NCBI GenBank assembly: GCA_027066435.1
Contig: JAMONX010000009.1
Span: forward strand, 1-56,887
Length of the DNA: 56,887 nucleotides
Source of the DNA: Campylobacterales bacterium
GTDB lineage: Bacteria; Campylobacterota; Campylobacteria; Campylobacterales; QNZT01
Reading direction: 5' to 3'
Shown: in pieces, positions 23,509-32,900 of the stretch
How positions within the stretch are numbered: the stretch's first letter is position 1
Layout of the letters: every line of letters begins with the position of its first letter
Translations under genes and position numbers: made by a program
The notes under the pieces: model-generated
Told to the model about the DNA's origin: nothing
The model's input: only the letters and a program-made list of their open reading frames with translations
The model's database searches: none

Positions 23509-24105
23509 TTATAAATCTTTTTCGTGTTTTGCTAAATACTCAGCAACACCTTCAGTACTAGCTTTCATACCTTCATCGCCTTTACTCCAGCCAGCTGGAC
23601 AAACTTCTCCATGTTCATTTGTAAATAACATTGTATCTACCATTCTTATCATCTCATCGATATTTCTACCAAGCGGAAGATCATTAATCACAGCATGTCT
23701 TACAGTGCCATCAGCATCTATTAGAAATGATCCACGAAGAGCTACCGACTCACCAAAAAGAACATCATAATCTTTTGATATCTGTTTTGTAAGATCTGCA
23801 ACAAGTGGATATTTGACTCTTCCAATTCCACCTTGATCAACTGGTGTCTCTCTCCACGCAAAGTGTGAAAATTGACTATCAACTGAAACACCGATTACAT
23901 TTATGCCTCTAGAAGTAAAATCTTCAATTCTGTGTGAAAAAGCAATAATTTCTGATGGGCATACAAATGTAAAATCAAGTGGATAGAAAAAAAGTACTGC
24001 ACCCTTTTCACCTAAATTATCCATAAGGTTAAAATCCTCAACTATTGATCCATCTGCTAAAACAGCAGTTGCTGTAAAATCTGGAGCTTTATTCGTAACT
24101 AACAT
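23509..24105 (-). CDS. 2-Cys peroxiredoxin (AhpC/TSA family)
   Basis: 198 residues. Reduces peroxides with a peroxidatic cysteine in FTFVCPSEI (about residue 50) and a resolving cysteine in GEVCPAGW (about 171), the typical Prx1/AhpC pattern. Conserved LRGSFLID and the C-terminal YLAKHEKDL are present. It is the main cytosolic peroxidase type of this phylum. It is convergent with rplU and divergent from metK, with a palindrome in the shared upstream gap that may be an operator. Confidence 0.93.
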   Translation of the reverse strand: MLVTNKAPDFTATAVLADGSIVEDFNLMDNLGEKGAVLFFYPLDFTFVCPSEIIAFSHRIEDFTSRGINVIGVSVDSQFSHFAWRETPVDQGGIGRVKYPLVADLTKQISKDYDVLFGESVALRGSFLIDADGTVRHAVINDLPLGRNIDEMIRMVDTMLFTNEHGEVCPAGWSKGDEGMKASTEGVAEYLAKHEKDL

Positions 24106-24135
24106 ATATTTCCCTTTATTATAAAATTTATTTGA

Positions 24136-24150
24136 GGATAAAGTTTATCC
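24136..24150. promoter_or_regulatory. Perfect palindrome upstream of the peroxiredoxin gene
   Basis: GGATAAA-G-TTTATCC, 15 bases, 31 bases before the peroxiredoxin ATG. A TATTAT -10-like element on the minus strand lies just upstream of it, so the palindrome would overlap the transcription start. It could be an operator for a peroxide- or metal-responsive repressor (PerR/Fur type), but it does not match their consensus closely. Confidence 0.3.
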
Positions 24151-24244
24151 AACTCTAGCTTAAGAACATATAATAGCATTATCTGTTTGAAAAAAAGTTT
24201 ATTTTTGATAAGATGATTACTATTATTTTTTAGGAAACAAATTA

Positions 24245-25396
24245 ATGAAAAAAGATTATTTATTTACAAGTGAAAGTGTTACAGAGGGACATCCCGATAA
24301 GATGGCAGATCAGATAAGTGATGCTATACTAGATTATATTATAAAAAGAGATCCAAATGCAAGAGTGGCTTGTGAGACACTTCTTTCAAATGGTTTTTGT
24401 GTGATAGCTGGAGAGTTAAAAACTACAGCTTATGCTCCGATGCAAGATATTGCTAGAGAGGTTATTCGTGAGATTGGGTATACAGATGCACAGTTTGGGT
24501 TTGATTATAGAAGTGCAGGGGTTTTAAATGGTATTGGAGAGCAGAGTCCTGATATAAATCAAGGTGTAGATCAAAAAGATGGTGAGATAGGGGCTGGTGA
24601 TCAAGGGCTTATGTTTGGATATGCTTGTAAAGAAACTGATGTTTTGATGCCTTTACCTATTCATTATGCTCATAAATTAACATTAACTTTATCGGAGGTT
24701 AGAAAAAAAGGTATTTTACCATATCTACGACCTGATGGAAAAGCTCAGATAAGTGTTCGTTATGTTGATGGAAAACCAACTTTGATTGATACTATAGTAG
24801 TTTCAACTCAACACGCACCAGAGATTGAGCAATCTATGCTAAAAGATGCAGTTATTGAAGAGGTTATCAAAAAGAGTATTCCTTCTCACCTTATGGCAGA
24901 TGATATAAAATATCATATAAATCCAACAGGAAGATTTGTAATAGGTGGTCCTCAAGGAGATGCTGGATTGACTGGTAGAAAGATTATAGTTGATACTTAT
25001 GGTGGTAGTTGTCCTCACGGTGGTGGGGCATTTTCTGGTAAAGATCCTTCAAAAGTAGATAGAAGTGCAGCTTATATGGCTCGATATATTGCAAAGAACT
25101 TAGTGGCAGCTGATGTGTGTGAGAAAGTAACAATTCAATTGGCATATGCTATTGGAGTTGTTGAACCTGTTTCAGTTTTTATTGATCCTCATAATACTTC
25201 AAGTGTGGATGATGAAAAGTTAGAAAGTTGTGTACGAGAGGTGTTTAAATTGACACCTAAGGGTATAATTGAGAGTTTAGATTTGCTAAAACCAATCTAT
25301 AAAAAGACAGCATCTTATGGTCATTTTGGTAGAGAAGATTTTAGTTGGGAAAAAACTGATAAAGTTGAAAATATTAGGGATTATTTTAGTCTATAA
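24245..25396 (+). CDS. metK: S-adenosylmethionine synthetase
   Basis: Joins ATP and methionine to make S-adenosylmethionine. 383 residues, standard length. Signatures: [16 protein letters not shown] with the catalytic His, [25 protein letters not shown] and [23 protein letters not shown] precedes the ATG at a short distance. It is a single gene with divergent and downstream neighbours of unrelated function. Confidence 0.97.
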   Translation: MKKDYLFTSESVTEGHPDKMADQISDAILDYIIKRDPNARVACETLLSNGFCVIAGELKTTAYAPMQDIAREVIREIGYTDAQFGFDYRSAGVLNGIGEQSPDINQGVDQKDGEIGAGDQGLMFGYACKETDVLMPLPIHYAHKLTLTLSEVRKKGILPYLRPDGKAQISVRYVDGKPTLIDTIVVSTQHAPEIEQSMLKDAVIEEVIKKSIPSHLMADDIKYHINPTGRFVIGGPQGDAGLTGRKIIVDTYGGSCPHGGGAFSGKDPSKVDRSAAYMARYIAKNLVAADVCEKVTIQLAYAIGVVEPVSVFIDPHNTSSVDDEKLESCVREVFKLTPKGIIESLDLLKPIYKKTASYGHFGREDFSWEKTDKVENIRDYFSL

Positions 25397-25428
25397 TAAA
25401 AAAAGTAGATTATTTATAAAATTTTTGG

Positions 25429-25434
25429 TATAAT
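25429..25434 (+). promoter_or_regulatory. -10 box of the ferredoxin gene
   Basis: TATAAT in TTTGGTATAATTTT, about 33 bases before the ATG at 25468; AATAAGGA is the ribosome binding site. Confidence 0.5.
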
Positions 25435-25467
25435 TTTAACCGTGAAAATTAGAAATAAGGAATTAAA

Positions 25468-25743
25468 ATGGCAGTAGTTATAAATGATACATGTATTAAT
25501 TGTGGAGCTTGTATAGATGAGTGTCCAGTAGAGGCAATAGTTGATGAAGATGATAACCCAACAGGAGAAGAGATTTATTTCGTATATGAAGATAAGTGTG
25601 TTGAGTGTGTAGATCACTTTGATACTCCTGCATGTGCTGAGTCTTGTCCTACTGAAGGGTGTATAGTTTGGGGCGAAGTAAAAGATGGAATGACTCTTCA
25701 AGCTGATAGAGCTGCTGCGGGTACTCCTTGTATCGACGAATAA
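25468..25743 (+). CDS. fdxA: 2[4Fe-4S] ferredoxin
   Basis: 91 residues. Cluster I motif CINCGACIDECPVEA. The second set is C-x2-C-x8-C-x3-C (CVECVDHFDTPACAESCP), with the widened spacing and C-terminal extension of the Allochromatium/Campylobacter-type ferredoxins of low potential. It probably serves 2-oxoacid:ferredoxin oxidoreductases of the reductive TCA cycle; partners are not in the window. Single gene with own promoter and terminator. Confidence 0.92.
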   Translation: MAVVINDTCINCGACIDECPVEAIVDEDDNPTGEEIYFVYEDKCVECVDHFDTPACAESCPTEGCIVWGEVKDGMTLQADRAAAGTPCIDE

Positions 25744-25755
25744 TTATATATATTT

Positions 25756-25788
25756 GGGTAGGGATGTAAATCTCTACTCGATTTTTTT
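25756..25788 (+). terminator. Rho-independent terminator after the ferredoxin gene
   Basis: GTAGGGAT / ATCTCTAC stem (8 pairs, one G-T) with a GTAA loop, extended by weaker pairs outside, then a run of seven T at 25782-25788. Confidence 0.75.
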
Positions 25789-25831
25789 AGAATACTTTCA
25801 ACATTTAAACTCAATTAAAACTACATTTCGG

Positions 25832-25837
25832 TATACT
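25832..25837 (+). promoter_or_regulatory. -10-like box upstream of ndk
   Basis: TATACT in CGGTATACTCC, about 68 bases before the ndk start; the leader between holds no clear structure. Confidence 0.35.
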
Positions 25838-25904
25838 CCTTAGCTTTTATGTTAATGAATGTGAATATTAATAAAAATAGATAAAACTTATGGAGAATAT
25901 AGTA

Positions 25905-26318
25905 ATGGAACAAACTTTATCAATCATCAAACCAGATGCAGTTAAAAAAGGTGTAATAGGGAAAATCGTAGATAGATTTGAGTCAAATGGATTAAGAATT
26001 GCAGCAATGAAAAAGGTTCAATTAGACGCAAGTAAAGCTGGAGATTTTTATGCAGTACATAAAGATAGGCCTTTTTATGGAGAGTTAGTTGAGTTTATGA
26101 CTAGTGGTCCTGTTGTTATTTTAGTATTAGAAGGCGAGGATGCAATGGCAAAAAATAGAGATCTTATGGGGGCAACAAATCCTAAAGAAGCAGCAAAAGG
26201 TACAATAAGAGCAGATTTTGCAGATAGTATAGATGCAAATGCAGTTCACGGAAGTGATTCTTTAGAAAATGCAGCAAATGAGATAAAGTTCTTCTTTAGT
26301 AAAGAAGAGGTAATATAA
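25905..26318 (+). CDS. ndk: Nucleoside diphosphate kinase
   Basis: Transfers phosphate among nucleoside tri- and diphosphates. 137 residues from the chosen start [15 protein letters not shown]. Conserved KPDAVKKG, the phosphate-binding [14 protein letters not shown] and the catalytic His in NAVHGSDS. An in-frame ATG lies 5 codons upstream at 25890, but its GGAG is the ideal ribosome binding site for the ATG at 25905, which also gives the normal family N-terminus. It heads the series ndk-YceD-rpmF-plsX-fabH. Confidence 0.96.
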   Translation: MEQTLSIIKPDAVKKGVIGKIVDRFESNGLRIAAMKKVQLDASKAGDFYAVHKDRPFYGELVEFMTSGPVVILVLEGEDAMAKNRDLMGATNPKEAAKGTIRADFADSIDANAVHGSDSLENAANEIKFFFSKEEVI

Positions 26319-26333
26319 GCTTTTTAAATAGAT

Positions 26334-26690
26334 ATGAAAATAGTATTTAGAAAGATTCCATATACAAAGTCAAGTTTTTCTATCGAGGTAGAGGGGCTTT
26401 TATGTGATGGAGTTTTTTATAAAGAGTCAAATAAAATATCATTGTTAGATTTTCAAGTAGCTGGTAAAACACCTACTGAGTGTGACAGATGTGGAGTTTT
26501 GTTTGATTTATGTGTAAATGAAAATTTATCTATTAAGATTTGTGACGGTGTATCTGATAGTGAAGATTTAGATATTATAGAGTGTCTCGATCAAATAGTT
26601 GATTTTGATGAGATAGTTTATAGTGAGATTGCTTCTATAAAGAGTGATTATCACTATTGTGAAGAATGTAAAAATGAAGAAGGAAAATAG
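26334..26690 (+). CDS. YceD/DUF177-family protein
   Basis: 118 residues. Contains the pair of cysteine motifs of the family: TECDRCGV in the middle and [13 protein letters not shown] at the end, a possible metal-binding site. YceD proteins are widely encoded directly before rpmF and are linked to 23S rRNA processing or ribosome assembly in some bacteria. Here rpmF starts 2 bases after its stop. The start ATG has no strong Shine-Dalgarno, consistent with coupling to ndk upstream. Confidence 0.8.
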   Translation: MKIVFRKIPYTKSSFSIEVEGLLCDGVFYKESNKISLLDFQVAGKTPTECDRCGVLFDLCVNENLSIKICDGVSDSEDLDIIECLDQIVDFDEIVYSEIASIKSDYHYCEECKNEEGK

Positions 26691-26692
26691 TT

Positions 26693-26851
26693 ATGGCAGT
26701 ACCAAAGAGACGAGTCAGTAAGACTCGTGCAGCAAAGAGAAGAACGCATTATAAGTTATCACTTCCAAGACCTGTGAAAGATAGTGATGGAACTTGGAGA
26801 ATGCCTCACCATATTAACAAGACTACAGGCGAATATAAAGCAAGCAACTAG
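26693..26851 (+). CDS. rpmF: 50S ribosomal protein L32
   Basis: 52 residues: begins [20 protein letters not shown] and ends [10 protein letters not shown]. This is a zinc-free L32 with no cysteines. It lies 2 bases after the YceD gene, and its TAG is followed at once by the ATG of plsX: the widely conserved rpmF-plsX-fabH order. Confidence 0.96.
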   Translation: MAVPKRRVSKTRAAKRRTHYKLSLPRPVKDSDGTWRMPHHINKTTGEYKASN

Positions 26852-27844
26852 ATGCATACGATAGCAGTTGATGTGATGGGTGGAGATTTTGGTCCCATAC
26901 CCATCATAGAGGGTGTAATTCTTGCACTTAAAAAATCAAAAGAGAAGTTTAATGTAATTTTAGTTGGAAAATCTATCGATTTTTCACACAAAATTCCAAA
27001 AAAATTCCAAAAATATATTGAAATTGTTGAATGTAATGATGTTTTTTCTATGAGTGAAAGTGCGACAAATGTACTAAAGAGAAAAGAGTCAACGATATAC
27101 AAAACTGTAGAACTTGTACGAGACAAAAAAGCTCAAGCTTTAGTATCGGCTGGACATAGTGGAGCTACTATGAGTTTATCAACTTTAAGACTTGGTAGGT
27201 TAGATGGAGTTACAAGACCAGCAATTGCAACACTTATGCCAACTGCGACAGGCGGAAGAAGCCTTGTTTTAGATGTTGGTGCTAATGTTGATTGTAAGAG
27301 TGAACATCTGTTTGAATTTGGGATTATGGGTTATGCTTATGTAAAAGATGTTTTAGGGGTAGAAAGCCCTAGAATTGGCTTGTTATCAAATGGTGAAGAG
27401 AAATCTAAAGGGACTGAAATCACAAAAGAAGCACATGAGTTATTAACCGTTCATCCATCTTTTATTGGTAATGTAGAAGGTGGAGATATTTTTAATGATA
27501 GTGTAGATGTAGTTGTTTGTGATGGCTTTGTAGGAAATATACTCTTAAAAACGAGTGAAGGAGTTGCAAGTTCCATTTCTAAGCTTATAAAATTAAATAT
27601 AAAAAGATCTCCAACAGCACTTACTGGTGCACTTTTGATGAGAAGAGTATTTAAGCTTTTGAAAAAACAGATTGATTATGCTGAATATGGCGGAGCTCCA
27701 CTCTTAGGTGTTAACAATTGTACTATAATTTGCCATGGGAAGAGTAATAAAATAGCAATTAAAAATGCAATGTACCAAGCAATATCATTTTTAGAATCAG
27801 ATATTAGCGAAGATATAGAAAAATCATTAGCAAAATATCGCTAA
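26852..27844 (+). CDS. plsX: Phosphate acyltransferase
   Basis: Converts acyl-ACP to acyl-phosphate, the first step of phosphatidate synthesis with PlsY. 330 residues. Begins with [10 protein letters not shown] and has [42 protein letters not shown] and YGGAPLLGV. No gap from rpmF. Confidence 0.96.
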   Translation: MHTIAVDVMGGDFGPIPIIEGVILALKKSKEKFNVILVGKSIDFSHKIPKKFQKYIEIVECNDVFSMSESATNVLKRKESTIYKTVELVRDKKAQALVSAGHSGATMSLSTLRLGRLDGVTRPAIATLMPTATGGRSLVLDVGANVDCKSEHLFEFGIMGYAYVKDVLGVESPRIGLLSNGEEKSKGTEITKEAHELLTVHPSFIGNVEGGDIFNDSVDVVVCDGFVGNILLKTSEGVASSISKLIKLNIKRSPTALTGALLMRRVFKLLKKQIDYAEYGGAPLLGVNNCTIICHGKSNKIAIKNAMYQAISFLESDISEDIEKSLAKYR

Positions 27845-27857
27845 AATAAGGAAGTTA

Positions 27858-28850
27858 ATGTATTCATCGTTTAAATCAATTGGAGCTTATATCCCTTCAA
27901 AAAAATTGACCAATAAAGATTTAGAGAAGATGGTAGATACTACAGATGAGTGGATTAAGCAGCGAACTGGAATAGACGAGCGACCAATAGCTGAGGATAA
28001 CCAATCTACAAGTGATTTAGCATATGAAGCTGCCAAAATTGCTATTAGTCGATCTGGTCTTGAAAAAGAGGATATAGATGCAGTTATTTGTGCCACAATA
28101 ACTCCTGATTTTTTATGTATGCCTTCAACTGCTTGTGTTGTTGCTGATAAATTAGGAATTTCACATATAACTGCATTTGATATTAGTGCAGCTTGTAGTG
28201 GTTTTGTTTATGCTTTGAATATTGCAAAAGCTTTTATCGAATCTGGAATGAAAAAAAATGTATTAATCATAGGTGCTGAGAAAATGAGTTCTATCGTTGA
28301 TTACAGAGATAGAACGACTTGTATCCTTTTTGGTGATGGAGCAGGAGCTGCCGTGATTGGTGTAAGTGATAAAAAAGAGGAGTCTATACTTGATATTCAT
28401 ACCTCTTCAGATGGTTCTTATAGAGATTTTCTAATCACTCCTGGGGGTGGTTCAAAAAATCCTTGCACACAAGAGACGATAGATAATGGACTTCAATATC
28501 TGAAAATGAAAGGCAATGAGACTTTTAAAATCGCTGTAAATACTCTCACAAAAGATGTAAAAAATATCTTAGAAAAAAATTCTCTAAGTAGTGAAGATAT
28601 AGACTTTTTTATACCACATCAAGCAAATCTTCGTATCATTGATTCAGTCGCTAAAAAATTGGATTTTCCGATGGAAAAAGTTGTACTAACAGTAGAAAAG
28701 TATGGTAATACATCAGCCGCATCGATTCCAATGGCTATAAACAATTGGTATGAGAGTGGTAAATTAAAATCAGGTAATCTTATGCTTCTTGATACTTTTG
28801 GCGGTGGTTTAACCTGGGGAAGTGCATTGGTATATTTTTCTCAAAAATAG
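27858..28850 (+). CDS. fabH: 3-oxoacyl-ACP synthase III
   Basis: Condenses acetyl-CoA with malonyl-ACP to start fatty acid synthesis. 330 residues. Active-site Cys in [13 protein letters not shown], His in [12 protein letters not shown] and Asn in [11 protein letters not shown]. Other signatures: [11 protein letters not shown] and [16 protein letters not shown] precedes the ATG. The next gene's ATG follows its stop directly. Confidence 0.96.
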   Translation: MYSSFKSIGAYIPSKKLTNKDLEKMVDTTDEWIKQRTGIDERPIAEDNQSTSDLAYEAAKIAISRSGLEKEDIDAVICATITPDFLCMPSTACVVADKLGISHITAFDISAACSGFVYALNIAKAFIESGMKKNVLIIGAEKMSSIVDYRDRTTCILFGDGAGAAVIGVSDKKEESILDIHTSSDGSYRDFLITPGGGSKNPCTQETIDNGLQYLKMKGNETFKIAVNTLTKDVKNILEKNSLSSEDIDFFIPHQANLRIIDSVAKKLDFPMEKVVLTVEKYGNTSAASIPMAINNWYESGKLKSGNLMLLDTFGGGLTWGSALVYFSQK

Positions 28851-29204
28851 ATGAAAATTTACGAAAATTCTTTAGTTTTTATAGAGATTGAAAAATCTGA
28901 AATCCCTTGGCTTAAAATTTTCACGACAAAACCTTATAAAGAGTTCTCAGATTGCCCACAAGATGTAAAAATAGAAATTTGGCGACTTTTGGACTTAATA
29001 GAAAAAGAGATGATACTTTTTTATAATCCAACAAAAATAAATATCGCATCTTTTGGCAACTATCTTCCACATGTTCATTTTCATATAATGGCAAGATTTG
29101 AAAATGACTCTTTTTTCCCAGAACCTATGTGGGGTGTGAGGCAGAGAGAGTCTACATTTGAATTAGGAAATTTTGATGAGTTTATAGATAGATTAATATT
29201 ATGA
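28851..29204 (+). CDS. HIT-family hydrolase
   Basis: 117 residues. The histidine triad reads HVHFHIMAR near residue 75, the nucleotide-binding and catalytic motif of HIT hydrolases/transferases. LGNFDEFIDRL near the end is typical of a short bacterial subgroup. No gap from fabH. Substrate (a dinucleotide or nucleoside phosphoramidate) is not known. Confidence 0.83.
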   Translation: MKIYENSLVFIEIEKSEIPWLKIFTTKPYKEFSDCPQDVKIEIWRLLDLIEKEMILFYNPTKINIASFGNYLPHVHFHIMARFENDSFFPEPMWGVRQRESTFELGNFDEFIDRLIL

Positions 29205-29247
29205 GTGTTTTTTCAGCACTATGTTATAAACCAATATTAATTCCATT

Positions 29248-29865
29248 TCAAAACCCCTCTTGCAAAATCTTCCATAACCACCCAACCTCTTCATCATCTA
29301 GATGCAATGTTGAGGATGATAAAAAAAGATTTACCATTTTTTTCTTATCTACTATTGTTCCAAATAAGCATCTTTGGTGTGCTGGTAAAAAACTTCTTGT
29401 AATTGTAAGGTCATTTTCTATCTCACCCTCACATACAAAACATAAAAAATCATCATGTAATCTTCCCTCATGTGAGAGTAATTTTATATAAGATTCAACA
29501 GCAACTCTTATGGGGTTTTGTTTTGAAAACTTTTGGTTCATATCATCTAAAAGTTCTGTATAAAAACTATCTAACTCTTCTATATCTTTTAAGTGTTTAA
29601 ATAGAAGCTTTATGAAATGTTGCCAGATAAAAAATCGTTTAGATTCACTCATCCATTTGTTACCAAGATGGAGGACATTTCTTAGCATAGAAATTGTACT
29701 TTTTGATGAGCTTATTGCTTCAAAGTCAATTTTGTATCCTATGTTTATATTGCCATGTCTTGCTCCATAAAATCTATATAGAGTTTTTAGTCTATTTTTG
29801 GTTAATATGGTAACAATGATGTCTTCATCTCTAACTTTGTTGATGTTTAATATGTAACCTTGCAT
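29248..29865 (-). CDS. recO: DNA repair protein RecO, epsilon type
   Basis: 205 residues, shorter than E. coli RecO (242). The N-terminal OB-type domain begins MQGYILNINKVRDEDIIVTILT, followed by LYRFYGARHGNIN, a helical part and a CFVCEGEIEN segment near the C-terminus. RecO loads RecA on SSB-coated DNA with RecR. Identity is by resemblance of the N-terminal pattern and length to Campylobacterota RecO; similarity in this group is low. It is convergent with the HIT gene and divergent from gltB. Confidence 0.75.
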   Translation of the reverse strand: MQGYILNINKVRDEDIIVTILTKNRLKTLYRFYGARHGNINIGYKIDFEAISSSKSTISMLRNVLHLGNKWMSESKRFFIWQHFIKLLFKHLKDIEELDSFYTELLDDMNQKFSKQNPIRVAVESYIKLLSHEGRLHDDFLCFVCEGEIENDLTITRSFLPAHQRCLFGTIVDKKKMVNLFLSSSTLHLDDEEVGWLWKILQEGF

Positions 29866-29942
29866 AGGTTGTATTGTACCTAAATCAACGAATTTTTACT
29901 AATTTTTAGCTAATATAGATGACTTTTTAGAAAAGGTTCTTA

Positions 29943-32900
29943 ATGGATTTACTCACTAGTTTTAAAGATAATTGTGGTTTTGGACTACTTGCTAGTACTA
30001 ACAATGTTCCAACTCATCAAAATGTTGAAGATGCGATTATTTCGCTTGAACGAATGATGCATAGAGGTGCTATTGCAGCTGATGGCAAGAGTGGAGATGG
30101 TTCTGGTCTTTTGTTTGGGATGCCAGAAGAGTTTATGAAAAAAGAAGCACTAAAACTTGGTGTTTCTCTTCCTAAACAGTTTGCAGTAGGTATGATATTT
30201 ATGCAAAACAAAAATCAAAAGATAAAGATAGATGAACTTTGTATTAAAAATGATTTAAAAGTTTTGCTATATCGTGATGTTCCTGTTGATACAAATGCAC
30301 TCGGAGAGAGTGCTTTAGCAGCTCTTCCACAAATTGTTCAAGTATTTGTAGCTCCCAACTCTATCATTGCATCTAAAAGGTTTAATGCTCTTTTATATTT
30401 GACTAGGCGTGAAATTGAAGCTTGTTTTAAAGATGAAAAAGATTTTTATATTCCATCATTTTCAAGCTCTGTTATATCTTATAAAGGGTTGGTTATGCCA
30501 ACTCATATCAAAGAGTTTTATAAAGATCTAAGCTCTAAAGATTTCAAAGTAGTTTTTGCACTTTTTCATCAGAGATTTTCGACAAACACACTTCCAGAGT
30601 GGCGATTAGCACAGCCTTTTAGAGCCATCGCTCACAATGGAGAGATAAACTCCGTCGAAGCAAATCGTTTTAATGTACAGGTCAAAAGTGAATGGGTAGA
30701 GAGTAAAGTATTTTCAAAAAATGAACTAAATCGTCTCTTTCCTATCACAAAAAGTGCACAAAGTGATAGTTCAAGTTTAGATAATATGTTTGAGTTTTTG
30801 ATAGTAAATGGTATGGATTTTTTTAAAGCTACAAGAGCTCTTATCCCTGCACCATGGCAAAATGCCCCACATATGGATTCTCACTTGAGAGCTTTTTATG
30901 AGTATTTAAGTACCTGTTTTGAAGCTTGGGATGGTCCTGCTGCTGTTAGTTTGACTGATGGAAGATATATAGGATGTGTGCTTGATAGAAATGGTTTGAG
31001 ACCTGCAAAGTATATTATCACAAATGATGACCGTATCATTATTTCTAGTGAATATGGAGTTTTGGATATTGATGAAGAGATTATAATTGAACGAGGTAAA
31101 CTTCAAAGTGGTGAGATGATTGGTGTAGATTTGAAGTTTGGGAAAGTTCTTAAAAATGATGAAATTAATAACTATCTAAAATCCACAAATACTTATGCAG
31201 AATGGCTAAATAAAAATATGATTTATCTACAAGAGTATATTGAGTTACCATTTTCAAATACAAAAGAGTATGAATTAGAAAATTTAACTCTCAAGCAGAG
31301 AGTAAATAATGTTACAGCTGAAATTATCGAGATGGTGATTGAGCCGATGATGAAAGATGGCAAAGAGAGTACAGGCTCTATGGGTGATGATACACCTTTG
31401 GCTGCTTTTAGTCAAAAACAGAGATCTTTTAGTGACTATTTTAAACAAAAGTTTGCTCAAGTTACAAACCCTCCGATTGATCCTCTAAGAGAGAGGGTTG
31501 TTATGAGTTTAAACACAGGTTTTGGAGAGATTAGAAACATATTAGAAGATGATGCAGACCATGCGATAAGGTTAAAAGCAGTATCTCCAATTTTGATGCA
31601 AGAGAAACTAGATGTTCTATTATCCTTTGGAGATGAGTCAAGTCCTCGTTTTAAAGATTATTATAAAAACAGAGTTTATTCAACTCTATTTGACAAAGAT
31701 TTAGAAACTTCTCTCTCTTCTTTGGTGAATGATATTGTTGATAGTGTCAAAAATGAAGGTATTCGTATAATAGTTCTTGATGATAGATGCATTGATAAAA
31801 ATTTAAAACATATACCTATTCTTTTAGTTTCTGGAAGATTAAATCACGCACTTTTAGATGCAGGTTTAAGACACTTGACTTCGGTTATTGCAATTAGTGG
31901 AGAAGTTATAGATTCTCACTCTTGTGCATCTTTGATAGCTTATGGTGTAAATGCTATTTATCCATATCTTTTATATGCAACTATTTTAGATATTGCTAAA
32001 AAGAGAAACTTAACAGCAGTTGAACTTAAAAATAGTTTTAAAAATGGACATCAAGCTTTAGGTCTTGGTATTCTTAAAATTATGTCAAAGATGGGTATAT
32101 CAACAATTGCATCTTATAGAAATTCATCTCTTTTTGATGTTATAGGACTCTCTTTAAAAGTTTCAAAAGATTGTTTTAGAGATTCTCATCTTCTTTTGCC
32201 AGGGCTTTGTTATAAAGATATAGAGAAGAGGCTAGATAGAGATTATGAAGAAGCATTAGAAATTTTGAGAATCAAAAAAATCATGCCATTAGAGATTGGT
32301 AGTTTTTATAAATATATTCACAATGGTGAGCATCACGACTATTCACCTGCAATGGTACAAGCAATTCATAGTGTTTCTATATACAATAACAAAGATAGTT
32401 TTGATACTTTAAAAGAGTTAACTGAAAAACGAGGCTTAAAAATGGTTCGTGATTTTTTTGAGTTAAAATCAGACAAAAAATCTTTTTCAATTGATAATGT
32501 TGAGTCAAAAGAGGAGATATTTAAAAGATTTGCAAGTGCTGCAATGAGTTTAGGTTCAGTCTCTCCAGAAGCCCACGAAGCATTGGGTGAAGCTATGAAT
32601 AAAATAGGAGCTCAATCAAATTGTGGAGAAGGTGGTGAAGCTACTGAGAGATTAAAAAGTTCTAGAAGATCTAAAATCAAGCAGATTGCATCTGGTAGAT
32701 TTGGTGTGACCCCAGAGTATCTAAGAAGTGCCGAAGAGATACAGATAAAAGTTGCTCAAGGTGCAAAACCAGGTGAGGGCGGGCAACTCCCTGGTCACAA
32801 AGTAACACCCCTTATTGCATCTCTTAGATTTACAACTCCTGGAGTTACTCTTATCTCTCCACCTCCTCATCACGATATCTACTCTATTGAGGATTTGGCT

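Noticed and set aside
24118-24123. TATAAT on the minus strand as the -10 of the peroxiredoxin gene
   Set aside because: A start 6-7 bases after it would fall after most of the AAAGGG ribosome binding site, leaving no usable leader.
25414-25701. Minus-strand frame of 95 codons over the ferredoxin gene
   Set aside because: Antisense shadow of a clear 2[4Fe-4S] ferredoxin; no start signals.
25890-25904. ndk start at the first ATG
   Set aside because: The GGAG inside this ATG context is the ribosome binding site for the ATG at 25905, which gives the normal family N-terminus.
29201-29491. Plus-strand frame of 96 codons over recO
   Set aside because: It is the antisense of recO, with Ser/Cys/Pro-rich low-complexity product and no ribosome binding site.
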